Part shown: in pieces, positions 32,811 through 44,907 of the stretch | How the letters are laid out: every line of letters begins with the position of its first letter | Numbering within the stretch: the stretch's first letter is position 1 | Assembly: GCA_025667525.1 (NCBI GenBank) | Contig: JANFOE010000191.1 | Coordinates: forward strand, 1,798,001 to 1,862,000 | Direction of reading: 5' to 3' | Origin: Glebionis coronaria | Taxonomy: Eukaryota; Streptophyta; Magnoliopsida; Asterales; Asteraceae | Length of the DNA stretch: 64,000 nucleotides | Notes under the pieces: generated by a model | What the model saw: the letters and a program-made list of their open reading frames with translations, nothing else | What the model was told of the DNA's origin: nothing | The model's database searches: none | Position numbers and translations under genes: made by a program

Positions 32811-33947
32811 GAGCTTACAACTTGTGTAATGCCCTTTGTTCCAGTTTTTGCAAAAATCTTTTGTAATCACTTTTTTAAAATTTATAAAGTTTGGTATTTG
32901 TTTTTACAATTGTAATTCCTTTTATACATGTTTAAAAAGTTGGTGTAAGTAATGCAAAGACTGAGTTCCATTTATAATTTGTGAAAGTTTGTATTTGATT
33001 TTCAAAAGTTTTCAAAGGGTTTCAAATTTAGTCCAAAGTTCATAAGTTCCATTTCTTTGAAGTGAAAGTGGAAAAGGAAGGGTAATTTGTGAATTTGAGG
33101 ATTGATTTAAAACGTGTTTTAAAGTTCTAAGGATTTGTGAAAGTTTTTAAGGAAGAAAAAGGTAAAACAGAATATACATAGATTGTTCTTGTTTTGTTTT
33201 TCTTTTGGATTTTTCAGGTTGATTAAGATTTGTGTTGATTAGAGGATCAGCATACACCCGTGTGTATTGGAGAAGGCATTGCTGCCTTAGCTGGTCTTGG
33301 ATGTGAGATCAGTAAGGTAATCCCTTTTTTTTTCTGTTTAAAAATGAAGTTTATGTGAATTTGTGTGAAAGGTGCTTAAATTGTTGTTAAGATTGTTGGA
33401 TTATGCTCAATTTGTGATAATATACATGTTAGAAGCTCATAGAATCAGATTGGGGTAGTTTTGAAAGGAATTGATTTGTTAAACTCGTTTTCAAAGTTTT
33501 AAAGGGGTGTTTGGATTCGTGTTTAAGTCTGTTAGCTAGGGCAATTTAGAGAATTAATACATGTTAAATGGAATGGGTAGGATTGTGTAGGGATTATTGC
33601 TGGTTTTAGTTGAGTTTGGGAAGGATTTGAAGCAAAGTGTGTGTTTAAAAAGTGAAAAAAGAAGTCAAAAATTTCCTTGTAACTTCTCTGCTTGATTTAT
33701 TGCATATTTTGTTCTTGGTTGATGAAATCTGTTGAAGTTAGGGTGTTATAGGGTTTTGATTTGTGTGTATGGGAGTTTGTTAAGCTTGTATGCAAGAACT
33801 AGGCTCTTGGAAATCATTTGAATGCAAGTCTTGGCTTAAATAATCCCACCAGACCTATACAAGACCTCAGCAACCCCCATTGCTTGATCTGTGCTTGTGT
33901 ATGCTACTTAGAGTGTTTGATTTGCTTGTTTTCTGCTCTTATTGACT

Positions 33948-33972
33948 CCCTACACTCAGAAAGAGTGTAGGG
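33948..33972 (+). other. 10 bp stem-loop in E5 LTR
   Basis: CCCTACACTC and GAGTGTAGGG are perfect complements around AGAAA. The stem is also perfect in both E6 LTRs (about 39305-39330 and 48972-48997), although the flanks there differ. Confidence 0.65.
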
Positions 33973-34210
33973 GTGCCCTTTTGTTCCAAAAACATCAACA
34001 AAGAATCATTACAGCCAAGCCCTCTTGGCTCCAAATTTTACATGTGAATGATTACACTTGTTCATCAGAAGAACAAGCAGACTTGGCCACGTTTTGGTCA
34101 TTAACCAGCTTAATCTTGATCTATTTTGCACTTTGTTTGTGTTTTAGTAAGTAATTGAGTTACTGGAATCAAGTTTTAAAGTAAAAAAAAAAAAAGAATT
34201 ATTTGCAAAA

Positions 34211-34285
34211 AGTCGCCCGCAACAGGACTCGAACCCCAGACCTCTCGAAGGAGGAGTAGGGGAACTACCGTTGATCTAGACGCTT
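34211..34285 (-). ncRNA. tRNA-like cassette antisense in E5 5' LTR
   Basis: On the minus strand the sequence has a tRNA-like D-arm region (TAGATCAACGGTAG, A-box-like), a perfect B-box GGTTCGAGTCC, and a TTTTT run after GGCGAC that could end RNA polymerase III transcription. Its length is close to 73 nt. The acceptor and anticodon stems pair poorly, so this is not a normal tRNA gene. The second copy is at 57361-57435. Confidence 0.5.
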
Positions 34286-34335
34286 TTTTACGTCTATGTT
34301 TGTTTTCAAAGGTTATTTAACCACGTTTTCATTTG

Positions 34336-34382
34336 GGCTTATTTTAATAAGCCGTGACTTAATAAGCCATTCCTGGCTTATT
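34336..34382 (+). other. Two GGCTTATT hairpins in E5 LTR
   Basis: GGCTTATT-TT-AATAAGCC is followed by AATAAGCC-ATTCCT-GGCTTATT. Each has a perfect 8 bp stem, and the two can also pair with each other. The 3' LTR copy is at 57486-57532. Confidence 0.55.
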
Positions 34383-35492
34383 GGCTCATAGGTTTTGCTT
34401 ATTTCCATTTTTCCTGGGATTATATGATAGTTTAGGACTCTTCTGTTTTAAAATTTCATTTTTCCTTTTATTTAATTAATTTCTAGGATTATTTTTAGTT
34501 TTAAAATTAGAAAGTCATTTAAAAATACTAAACAGTAATATAAAAATACAAAAAAATAGTTTTTAGGTTTCAATTTGTATTTTTGAGGTTTACATATCAA
34601 AAAGTTTTCAAAAACTTTAATTTTTATTTTTATTTAATTTTAGGGTTTTTAGGCAACTTTAAAAATTAATATAAAATTAACTAAAAGGTTTTAGGAGCTT
34701 TAATTTACATTTTCTTCTTAGTTAGAATATTTAGGATTTTTGAGAATTTTTTAGAATTTATTTGAGAAATTTTAATTTTTTAGATTATTTTAATATTATT
34801 TTAATCATAAAAAGTCAAAGTTTTATTTTTATTTCTTTTTCATTTTTCCTAGGTTCTTTATCATTAATTAGGACTTTTCCTATTTGTAGAATAATTTTTA
34901 GGCTTTTCATTTAATTTTTAGAATTAATTTAAGATTTAATAGATTTTAATAGTTTTTAGGAGTTTAAAAATAGTTTAAATTGGTTTTAAAATTTTTAAAA
35001 ATAGTTTTTAGCTTAATTAGGTCATTTTTAAGGTTTACAAACTATTAAATCTTGTTTAGGGCTTTTTAATATTTAAAAGTGATTTTTAGGGCTTTAATTA
35101 GCATTAAAAAGTCATTATTAAATTAATTAAAAGGTTTTGGCAATTTTGGATTTTTTGTAAACTCTTAGAATATTAATTGGGATTTTTTTAGTAATTTTTA
35201 GGAATTTTTAGATTAAAATTTTAAATTTTGCACTTTTTACGTTTCTACGTCGTAACTTTCTAGTAGTGTTTTTGCCTTATTTTTCTATTTTTTCGTCTTC
35301 GTCATTTTCTCTTCTTTTCTTCTCATTAATAATCAAAAACATAATCAATCATTCATTACACAACACACTAGCCTCCTCGAGAGAACGATTCCCACTCATT
35401 GGGTCATAACTTGTGGTTTTCCTAAACCGCTCGTTAATACTTACCCTATTTACGTTCTTTTTCCTAAAAGACGTATTTCTACGACTATCAAA

Positions 35493-35510
35493 TGGCGCCG
35501 CTGCCGGGGA
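35493..35510 (+). other. Primer-binding site of E5 (tRNA-Asp type)
   Basis: TGGCGCCGCTGCCGGGGA, two bases after the LTR. Confidence 0.88.
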
Positions 35511-36238
35511 GGCGTGTTGTGTTTTGATTGAACAATTGTTGTTTTTCTATATTAGCCATAATAGTAATTGTATTAATAGCACTCTATTAATACGTATTAT
35601 CGTTTTTCGGTTTTGTGTGAATATTATTACTATATTGTATACGTAGAACAATAAATACACAAGTACTCCAAATACGTGAGCAATCACAACCTTGATTCGG
35701 GATTTCATCACTCGATCATTGTATTCGAATCTCAAACCAAAGAAAAAGGCAAAAATAGATAAATACTTTCGTGAAGCTTAATCTTGATAATACAAACTAT
35801 AAGGTGGGTATAAGGCGGTTGTATTTCACAACCTAAAGGAAAAAGGCTCTTAAGTGCTTCGCGCCGCCTCGTTTCCTCCGCTTGCTTGTGCGTATTTGAT
35901 TTTGAGAGTGAATCGAGGGTTTTGCCGCCCAAAGTATTATTACATATCATATATATTTTCTTGGTTTCATATTGATTAAACCCTCTTGAACGATTTGGTG
36001 TTCCACCATCGTTCTAAAGTCATCGAAGGCGTTCACTCCACGTGATCGTTTTCATTCCTTGAGGCCTTTTTAATCAAGAGATTTGATTAGTGAGGAGATT
36101 TGTGGACTCATTGTCTACTTAATACATTCACCAATTTCCAAAAAAGTTAATACAATCAAAAACCACAAAAAAAATTGAAAAAACACAAAATACCAAAAAG
36201 AATCTTCTTTGCTCGCCTTCTCGTTGTACGTGACGTTT
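35511..36238 (+). other. E5 leader between PBS and gag
   Basis: No coding evidence. A 7 bp stem (TAATCAA with TTGATTA around GAGAT, 36071-36089) is a candidate RNA structure for packaging or dimer formation, by position only. Confidence 0.5.
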
Positions 36239-37785
36239 ATGCAAACTCGCTCTAAAGCTAGACGTGCTCGTAAACGAAGAAACAAATCACTCACTCATTC
36301 TAGTGAGGAGTCTCCAAGTGAGGAACCTATTGTAGAACAAGAAGCTATCATGGCTAATCGTACTATGATGGAGTTGCTTCAAGCACCCACCGAGGGTTTT
36401 GGAGAGGCCATTGTGATTCCCGCCATCCTTGCGGAGAACTTTGAGATCAAGACGGGTTTAATGTCTATGCTTCAAGCAAACAAGTTTCGCGGTCACGAAA
36501 AAGACAACCCACATTATCACATTAGGCAATTTAATCGTCTCACCGCGACAAGCAAGTTTAAGGATGTACCACACGATGCCATTAAGATGATGTTGTTTCC
36601 TTACTCGTTAGATGGACCCGCTAAGATATGGCTTGAGAAAGAACCGCCGAATTCGATTTTGACATGGGCCGATCTCGTGTCTAAATTTGTGAATCAATTT
36701 TTTCCACCATCTAAGACAACACATTTGAAAAACGAGATTTCACGTTTTACACAAAGACCAAATGAAAGTTTTTCAATGGCTTGGGAAAGGTTTAAAGAAA
36801 TGTTACATGAATGTCCACACCATGATTTTTCCGAATTGCATCAAATAGACACTTTTTATAATGGGCTTAATGAACATGAACGAGATTATTTAAATGCCGC
36901 CGCGGGTGGTAATTTTTTGTGCAAAACGACCAATGAGGCTTTGAAAATCATAGAAAATAGGTCTAAGGTCAATAGCCCTCGTAACACACCGAGTGTTGCC
37001 AATTTGGGCTCGTCATCATCTCGTTCCATTAATGCCTTGCAAGATGAAGCAAATGAGGAGAATCGGTTTTTCGATAGGTTTTCGACTCTTATGTCTCATT
37101 GGAAAGCTCAAGAAGCTTCAAACACCGCTTCGGTTAAAGCGGTTGCTAAGAGTTGTATTTCATGTGGTGGAGCTCATGATTTTTCCGAGTGCATTACCGC
37201 GGATGGTAACACATCGAATGCTTATGTAGCCACGGGAACTTATAACCAAATCGGTCAAGGTTCCCGCCAAAATCAAGCTCCACAAAATCAAAATGCTAAT
37301 AACTATCGAAACAACAATCAAGGTGGAAATTACCAAGGAAATCAAAGGAATTATAACAAAGGTAATTACCAAAGTGGAAATGGGCAAATTTCAAACCAAA
37401 ACCAAAACCGTGATTTTCAAACTCCTACTCAAGGTTTTCAAAATGCTCACACTAAAAATTTGCAAGGAGAATTTTTAGATTATGCTAAGGCTAATGATGC
37501 TAAGTTTGACAACATGCAACGTGAGATGATTAGCTTAAGGTCCGAATTGAAAAATGAGCTTAAAAACGAACTTGCTAATGAACTTAAAACTCATGCTAAT
37601 AAAATGGAAGGAAATGTCACACGACTCCAACAAAATCAACAAAAAATGGAGCAAGGACAACATGAGATTAAGCAAGAGTTGTTAAAAGCGGATGCTAGGC
37701 AATCTAAGTTTGAAGACCGTATGGCTAAAATGTTTGAAGCTATCATGTGTAAGCCCTCTTCTTCGGGTGGTCTTCCTAGTGATAC
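36239..37785 (+). CDS. gag: E5 Gag, N-terminal part, cut by E6
   Basis: The start is the ATG of MQTRSKARRARKRRNK, conserved in E1 and E6. The capsid domain covers about residues 75-220 (LFPYSLDGPAKIWLE, FVNQFFPPSKTTHLKNEI, HQIDTFYNGLN). The knuckle CISCGGAHDFSEC is at 306-318. An Asn/Gln/Gly-rich stretch follows, then a long charged coiled-coil candidate at about 419-505 (repeated KNEL). The frame is open to 37785, where E6 interrupts it in GGLPSD. It runs into E6 LTR sequence and stops at 37816. Gag would form the particle and bind the RNA. The frame resumes unchanged at 51245, so before E6 arrived E5 had one open gag-protease frame of about 1075 codons. Confidence 0.9.
37781..37785. other. 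E6 target-site duplication, left (GATAC)
   Basis: GATAC precedes TGATAGTTG and is repeated at 51240-51244. Confidence 0.93.
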
Positions 37786-40700
37786 TGATAGTTGTAAAAT
37801 TAGATACTTGCTTTAGGAAAAACAAGCAACTAAAATAGGGTAAGCGTGCACGACGATTTAGGAAAACCGTGGTGAATGACCCTAAAAGTGAGTTCGTTCT
37901 CTCGAGGAGGCACGTGTGTTGTGTAATGAATGATTGATTATGTTTTTGATTATTAATGAGAAGAAAAGAAGAGAAAATGACGAAGACGAAAAAATAGAAA
38001 AATAAGGCAAAAACACTACTAGAAAGTTACGACGTAGAACGTAAAAAGCACAAAATTTAAAATTTTAACCTAAAAATTCCTAAAAATTACTAAAAATCCC
38101 AAATAATATTCTAAGAGTTTACAAAAAATCCAAACTTGCCAAAACCTTTTAATTAATTTAATAATGACTTTTTAATGCTAATTAAAGCCCTAAAAATCAC
38201 TTTAAAATATTAAAAAGCTCTAAACAAGATTTAATAGTTTGTAAACCTCAAAAATGACCTAATTAAGCTAAAAAATATTTTTAAAAATTTTAAAACCAAT
38301 TTAAACTATTTTTAAACTCCTAAAAACTATTAAAATCTATTAAATCTTAAATTAATTCTAAAAATTAATTGAAAAGCCTAAAAATTATTCTACAAATGGA
38401 AAAAGTCCTAATTAATGATAAAGAACCTAGGAAAAATGAAAAAGAAATAAAAATAAAACTTTGATTTTTTAATAATAAAATAATATTAAAATATTTCTAA
38501 AAATAAAAAGTTCTCAAATAAATTCTAAAAAATTCTCAAAAATCCTAAATATTCTAACTAAGAAGAAAATGTAAATTAAAGTTCCTAAAACCTTTTAGTT
38601 AATTTTATATTAATTTTCAAAGTTTAATAAAAAACCTGAAATCAAATAAAATTAAAAATTAAAGTTTTTGAAAACTTTTTGATATGTAAACCTCAAAAAT
38701 AAGAATTAAAACCTAAAAACTATTTTTTTGTATTTTTTTATTACTGTTTAATATTTTTTATAGACTTTCTAAAAAAAAACTAAAAATAATCCTAGAAATT
38801 AATTAAATAAAAGGAAAAATAAAATTTTTAATCAGAAAAATCCTAAACTCTATTACTAGCCTAGGAAAAATGAAAAGAAGCCAAAAAAGCTTGATAAATA
38901 AGCTGAAAATGAGAGAATAAGCTACGGCTTATTAAACTAAGCTCAAACCAAAACGTACTTAAATAACTTTTGAAACCAATACTCTCAGTCAAAGTCCCTA
39001 GGGCGCAGATGGTTAGCACGTTGGTTTGTGAGAGGAGTGGCGCAGGTTCGAGTCCTGGCCACGTCCTTTTTGGCAAATTAATTTTTTTTTTTTTTAAATT
39101 TTAAAAACTTGATTCCAGTAACTTAAATGAACACAAAAACTCAAAAACAAACTAATTTAAACAATGATCAAAGCAAATGAATGGCAAAACGTGCCCAGTT
39201 CTGATGGCTTTTCTGATGAACAAGTGAGAAGTTCCTCACTTGTACATGAACCAAGAGGAGCTTGGTTGGTACTTGTTTGGTGATGATTTTGGATGACAAA
39301 GGCACCCCTACACTCTTTCTGAGTGTAGGGAGTCAATAACAAGCTGAAAACAACACTTAGCTCAAACAAACTCACAAAATCAGGCTCACAAAGCACATTC
39401 AAGTTTCTGAGATGAAAAGACTAGGTCTGGTGGACTATTGAGCTATCAAATGCACACCAATGAGGTTTAGACTTCAATCTCTTGCATACACAAGCACCAA
39501 CTAGCACTCAAGCAAGCTCAAACCTTAAACCTCCTAACACTTAACAGATTTTCAAAGATTCAAGCACAAATTTCATGCAAAACAAGCAGAAACTAGGACT
39601 TGCTGATTTTTGCTATCCTTTTCACTTTTTACTTGCACAAACTTGTTTAAACTTGTACCAATTTTAACCTAAACTCTCATACAACCCTACACAATCCTAC
39701 TAAACAACTCTAACACATTTCACTTACACAATCTAACAAATTCGTCAATATAAAAAGCAGATCCAAACACCCCTTTAAATTTTGAAAACCAAACTTTTTC
39801 AAATCAAATCACTTCCAAAAGCCATCAAACTGATTAAAACAACCTCTAACATGCATATCATACCATATACACACAAATCAAACCATAAAAACTCACTTAA
39901 CATGCAAATCACATAAACCACACTTTTCTGAAATATGAAAAAGGAAAAAGGGATTTTACCTCAAGGACTTACATCCAAGTCCTTTGTGGTTGCAAAACCA
40001 CCTCCCATACACTGGGGTGTATGCTGAACCTTTAACAGCAAAACTCAAACAATCAAACCTGCAAAATCAAACAAGAACACAAAGAACATGTACTTTTCTA
40101 ATTTTCTGAAAATTCAAACCTTGAAATCCAAATACCTTTGAAACAAACACGTTTTAAAAGCAACTTGTAAATCAGAAATCTTAAGGTGTTATTCCACTTT
40201 CACTTCCTAACACCCTCTAATTTCTGAAATTTACAAAATTTCTTCCAAAACCTTTTTGAAAAACTTGAAACACACAAAGTTTTCACAAATTTAAATGGAA
40301 CTCAGTTATAGCAATCCAAACACACAAACTTTTTATAAATAATTAAAAGGAATTACAATTTAAATCAAAAATACCAAACTTTAATTTTATAAAAAAGGAA
40401 TTACAAAGGAATTGCTAAAAACTGGAACAAAGGGCATATACAAACCATATGCTCCTTTTATAGGCTAAATAGAACTATCTAGAACCTATAATAAAATAAT
40501 AATAAGCTTGAAACCCTAATACTGGAAATCTCAAAAATGCCCCTTTCTTCTTGGACGAATCTTGGTCAAATGGTGTCCCATGTGATGCCAGTGATGTTTG
40601 AATGCATTTGGGACGTTGGATGAGCCTTGGGGACCAAGGGGAGTGATCAAACCATCAATCTTGTCGGTTTTAGGGTTTTGGGTGAAAAAGACGTTGCAGG

Positions 40701-41572
40701 TGAGGCTTGGAGAGGGGTCCACAGGCCATGTGAGTGTGTTGGGTGAGGTGGGAAAGGATGAGAGGGACGTAAATTGATGATCTGGACAGTTTAAGCTAAA
40801 AACCCCTTGATTTGGGTGTTAATTAATCTGGGTAGGATTAGGGTTCAAGTGAGATTAGGGGTGGGTTTTGATTCGTTTTGGGGTAAAACAGATTTAAAAA
40901 TCTGTTATGGTGGGAAAAAAATGGTTAGTGGGGTGTTTTGACTTCATTGACCACGTTTAATAAATTAAACCGGGTATAGGGTATTGGGTAGGGTCGGGCA
41001 AAAGGGTTTAGTGGGTGGGTTTGTTGACGTGGCATGGTCTGAGTGGTGGTGGGGGTTTAATAGTTTGGCAGGTTTGGTCCCCAAGCATTTCTTTCCTTTC
41101 CACTTTGTTTTAAATGCTGTCAGCGCCAAAATAACACTTGACAACTTTTGATAAGTTGTCATTTTTGGCACAAACTCTTCCAAAAACTTTTCCAAGGGTA
41201 TTAAATGTATATTCTTGATTCCCAAGGGCTGAACTTGTAATATCTTCAAACATAAAGGATCATACTTGTACATTTGATATTTTGAGGGTCAAATGTGACA
41301 AGTTCTTCAAAGATGAGGGACTAATCTTGACAATCTTCAATTATTCAAGGGTCTTTTTGCAAAATTCCATATTTGGGCCCGGTTCTTTGTGCGGCTTCGT
41401 TTCCCGTGTTCGTTTTTGATTGATTCTTGTGTTCTTTTGCCAATTCCTCAATATCCGTACCTAAAAATATACAAGTAACAAACACGAGCATATATTTGGT
41501 CTATTTTATGATATTTTATGCAATTTAAGGCCGTTTTGGACGATGAGACCATGTATAAATGCAGTCTCATCA
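37786..41572 (-). repeat. E6 3' LTR
   Basis: TGATAGTTG...GTCTCATCA on the plus strand, that is, an inverted LTR. It has the same layout as the E5 LTR: AT-rich block, tRNA-like cassette (38994-39066), stem-loop, TATA box (40464-40454) and ~31 bp repeats. Long stretches between these landmarks differ from E5. Confidence 0.92.
38994..39066 (+). ncRNA. tRNA-like cassette antisense in E6 3' LTR
   Basis: It is 73 nt long. The D-arm region GGGCGCAGATGGTTAGCAC (A-box-like), the T-loop TTCGAGT exactly at position 54-60, a 4 bp T-stem CAGG/CCTG, and TTTTT just after the end are all seen. GTG occupies the anticodon place. The acceptor stem does not pair and position 8 is G, so it is not a standard tRNA. 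It differs almost throughout from the E5 cassette, except for the B-box region. The second copy is at 48661-48733. Confidence 0.5.
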
Positions 41573-43488
41573 CTCCCCCATACTAAACCATTGTCGTGCC
41601 CTCACGTAATGCTAGAATAAAGTATCAAAGCATCTCCAAAATTTAATTTTATTTACTTTATTGGAATGATAAACTAGCTACACTACACTATTACTAATAC
41701 TTGTGCTTTAGACATAATGTATGATTTTCATCGCAAAATGGGACGTTTAGGTTCATAGAATAAGAACACGTGAATGCTTCGTTAGAAATAATTTCGTCGT
41801 CCTCGATTTTCACCTTAATTCCATGCCAAGCGTGCAACGAGATCATTGTCATTATAAGTTAGTAATGCTAACACTACTCATATGCCCTAATCACGTACTT
41901 ATTCTCCCATTATTCCTAAGTTGTATCTCTTATATTTTATTTTGTCTTAATGATCACGAGGATACATTGTTGACTTATGCGATAATAGAGATTTAGGTCT
42001 AAAAATAGAGTCCTAACGGTGTAACTAAGACCATAAAATCAATAACCCCTCCTAATAGACGACGATGTTAAAAAATTAAGTTGACAAGAAGAATCGATAA
42101 ACACGGTTTTATAACGGTTTTGAACATGAGACTTATTACCAAGACTTTTATACGCCCCCTAACGGAAGGACCTTATTATCTTTGGTTTACCTCCATCTTT
42201 TATTCAACTTCGCCATGAAGCTTTTATTATGACTTCGGTCTTGCCTTGCCTTTTATTATCCGCCATCATCGGTGGTTTTATTAGCCAAAGACGTATATCC
42301 TCACGCTAAAGCGAATTTTGGATCTTTAAAGCTTCGAAGATTAAGGCTTGATTCACTTTCAATTTTGCATAGATTTTAGGCCTTGTGGGGCTTTCAAATT
42401 GTTTGCTAGATTTAGGTGAGCACTTGAAATCTTATTATTGGGTGAAGCTTTCGATTATTCGGGTTGCCAATACTTCAAAACCGTGACACTGGCAATACCT
42501 TAATGTCTTCCCAATTTAATTACACGGAAGCTACTAGAAAAGACTAGAAACCCAACAATCCTAACTAAACCGCTAAATCAATATTTATTAAGCAAAAAAT
42601 ATTTACAAGCGAAGGGAGAATAAGCAAACAACGAGAACACATGAGTTTTTGAAAGAATACGAGTACTCTACGTTTAGCATAGTAACTTATAATTAACTCT
42701 ATCATTTCTCGTCCTCATTTAAGAGACTTAGCCTAATGTGTAGTTAAGGAATCAAAGCTAAGTGCTCAACACGCACGGTCGAGTCAAAAATTACTCTTAT
42801 TCTCGCCATCGGAAAATCTACATTCGTGTCTTCAAACACTTATAAAACATGAGAAAAATTTTAAAATTTGGCCATTTTTAGCCTTATTTTGCAAGAAAAC
42901 GATAAACAAAACGATAAACTGTGGAAAGCGTGAAGGTTTGGCAAGGCAAGTATCTATTCACCCCCCCCCCCCCATACTAAAGTTAAACATTGTCCTCAAT
43001 GTTTCGAGTCTAGGGGTGCAAACACCCCCATACTAGAGACGTAGTCGAATGCCTAATCTAGCATGGAAAGGGTGTAACCAATAAGTAATAGCCGTTTATG
43101 AAGTGTGCTATAAACCTAAGGTTAGAACATAAAAGGATATATCATATGGATATTGGGAATGGCCTCCAAAGCAAACGATCGAGTGCTCCCATGAAACGAA
43201 CACGAGAGGCTCCAATCGTGAAGATGATGATCTAAAAGACACAATGCACAAACAACCACGGAACAAAGGTTGGAAGGGCACAAATCCCCTCACATTAAAC
43301 TAATTAGAAAGCAATAATATGTACATGGATAAGCATGGGTCTCCCACACGAGGCACCTTGTTTTTGATAACCGAGTCAAAAGCTCGACTCGAATCCCCAT
43401 AAATGTGATCATTTAGGGATAATCATGGTTTGGTCAATTTTTGGTGGGACTTACATGATAAACAAGGCCCAAAAGTACGTGGAGTACT
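41573..43488 (-). other. E6 3' untranslated region with polypurine tract
   Basis: Non-coding. The polypurine tract reads AGTATGGGGGAG on the minus strand (41584-41573), next to the LTR. Extra polypurine-like words lie at 43035-43024 and at 42980-42961, the latter a run of 13 G where E5 has 6. The conserved AAACATTG-AGGA-CAATGTTT stem is at 43004-42985. Confidence 0.8.
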
Positions 43489-44907
43489 TTAAAAATCTGA
43501 TAAACGTATACCGGGGTCAAAGATAGCGTCCTCGTTTTCGGATGAAAGACGAGACAACACAACTCCAACACAAATCCCAATGGGATAGAAGAAAATAGGA
43601 GAGAAGAAATAGAAGGGTGGGACAATGGGTAAGGCAAAACATTGAGCTACTCGAGGTAGACTCGCACCAATCAAATGAAAAGATTTTCCATTTATTGCAT
43701 CGGTGGAAGACCGAGATTTCCCTATATAAGCAATTCCAGGATCAAATATCTCGTCCTCGGTGGAGAAATGGGAGGGAGCATAAGGGGCTTCCCCCACACT
43801 AGGTCCACACAAAGCGTCGTCAAAAGGAGAAGACGAGCTTGTAGTACTCAAGACACGCGGTGATGACGGAGTTAGAATTGTAGAAAAATCTTTTAAATTA
43901 AATTCAAAATCTTTTCCTTTTGCATCTTTTACACTCTCCTTGTGAAAACCCGATTTAATTATGTCAAAAATATTTGGTGTATCTAAAACAATGTTAGTCA
44001 CACTAAAAATTCTCACATTTTGAAAGCGTTTTGGTTTAGGTGGTGGCAAGTTTTCAAATCTTTTGTCAACAAAGAAAACCTCCCCATCGGGATCAACGTA
44101 TTCATCATCCGAAGAATCACTCGAGATTGGAATCATAGGCTTAACACTCTTAACCTCCATCGGCGGAGGGGACGGAACTTCATTTTTCTCAACAACTTCA
44201 ACAACTCTTTTGGAAATCTTTTGACAAATGTTTTTGGTGGAATTGACATTGTACAAAGATGTGATCGAATAAACATGAGAAAGAGTGGAGTTTTGGGTTG
44301 CATTAATGACGAGTTCTTCCTCATTGAAACGAAGAGTGATTTTTCTTGCATGCACATCGATAAGTGCTCTCGAGGTATCCAAAAAAGATCGACCTAAAAT
44401 TAGCGGAACTTTAGGATCGATGGGAATATCAACAACAATGAAGTCCACGGGATAATAGAATTTCCCAACTTTCACAAAGACGTCCTCGGCAACTCCACAA
44501 GCTAGAATCGTAGAATGATCGGCCATTTCGATTGACATTCTTGAAGGAGTGAGATTTGGAAGATTGAGCGATTTAAAAATCTCAAGAGGCATCAAATTAA
44601 TACTAGCACCAAGATCGGCCAAGGCGTAGCATTCTTCCATGTCTTGGATAGCACATGGGATTAAAAACTTTCCAGGATCACCGACTTTTTGAGGTATGCG
44701 GCTTAGAAAAACCGAAGAACAACTAGACGATTTTTGCAATTTCTCTTTGTTATTCAACATACTTTTGAAGTTTGCGGCAAATCGAGGCATCATGACTAAG
44801 GCGTCGGCAAAACTTATATTAAAATGCAAGTCACGAAACATTTTCATAAAAAGTTCAAATTGATAATTATTTCGTTCTTGTGCCTTTTCCTTATCTCGTC
44901 TTGATGG
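43489..44907 (-). pseudogene. pro: E6 protease part, after an amber stop
   Basis: In phase with the gag frame to the right but separated from it by TAG 44910-44908. It holds the aspartic protease with ADLGASINLMP (catalytic Asp codon 44616-44614, about residue 703 of the frame) and VPLILGRSFLDTSRA. The acidic tail has two copies of an IFDPGI word, a hydrophobic segment FYFFSPIFFYPIGICVGVVL and the end GIRLSDF. The tail is not a known domain to me. It lies where E4 has the spacer before RT, but here no RT follows. Without readthrough of the amber codon, protease would not be made from the Gag start, although an internal ATG at 44847 opens the remaining frame. Confidence 0.85.

Larger units (their letters stand above)
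31683..35490 (+). repeat. E5 5' LTR
   Basis: Runs TGATGAGACTG...CGACTATCA. In order: ~31 bp degenerate repeats (31880-32060), TATA box (32803-32810), hairpin (33948-33972), antisense tRNA-like cassette (34211-34285), GGCTTATT hairpins (34336-34382) and AT-rich block (34440-35230). Open frames such as 32171-32401 have no supporting similarity. Confidence 0.93.

Noticed and set aside
38994..39066. Functional tRNA gene (His-like anticodon GTG)
   Set aside because: The B-box and T-arm fit, but the acceptor and anticodon stems do not pair and position 8 is not T. Kept only as tRNA-like.
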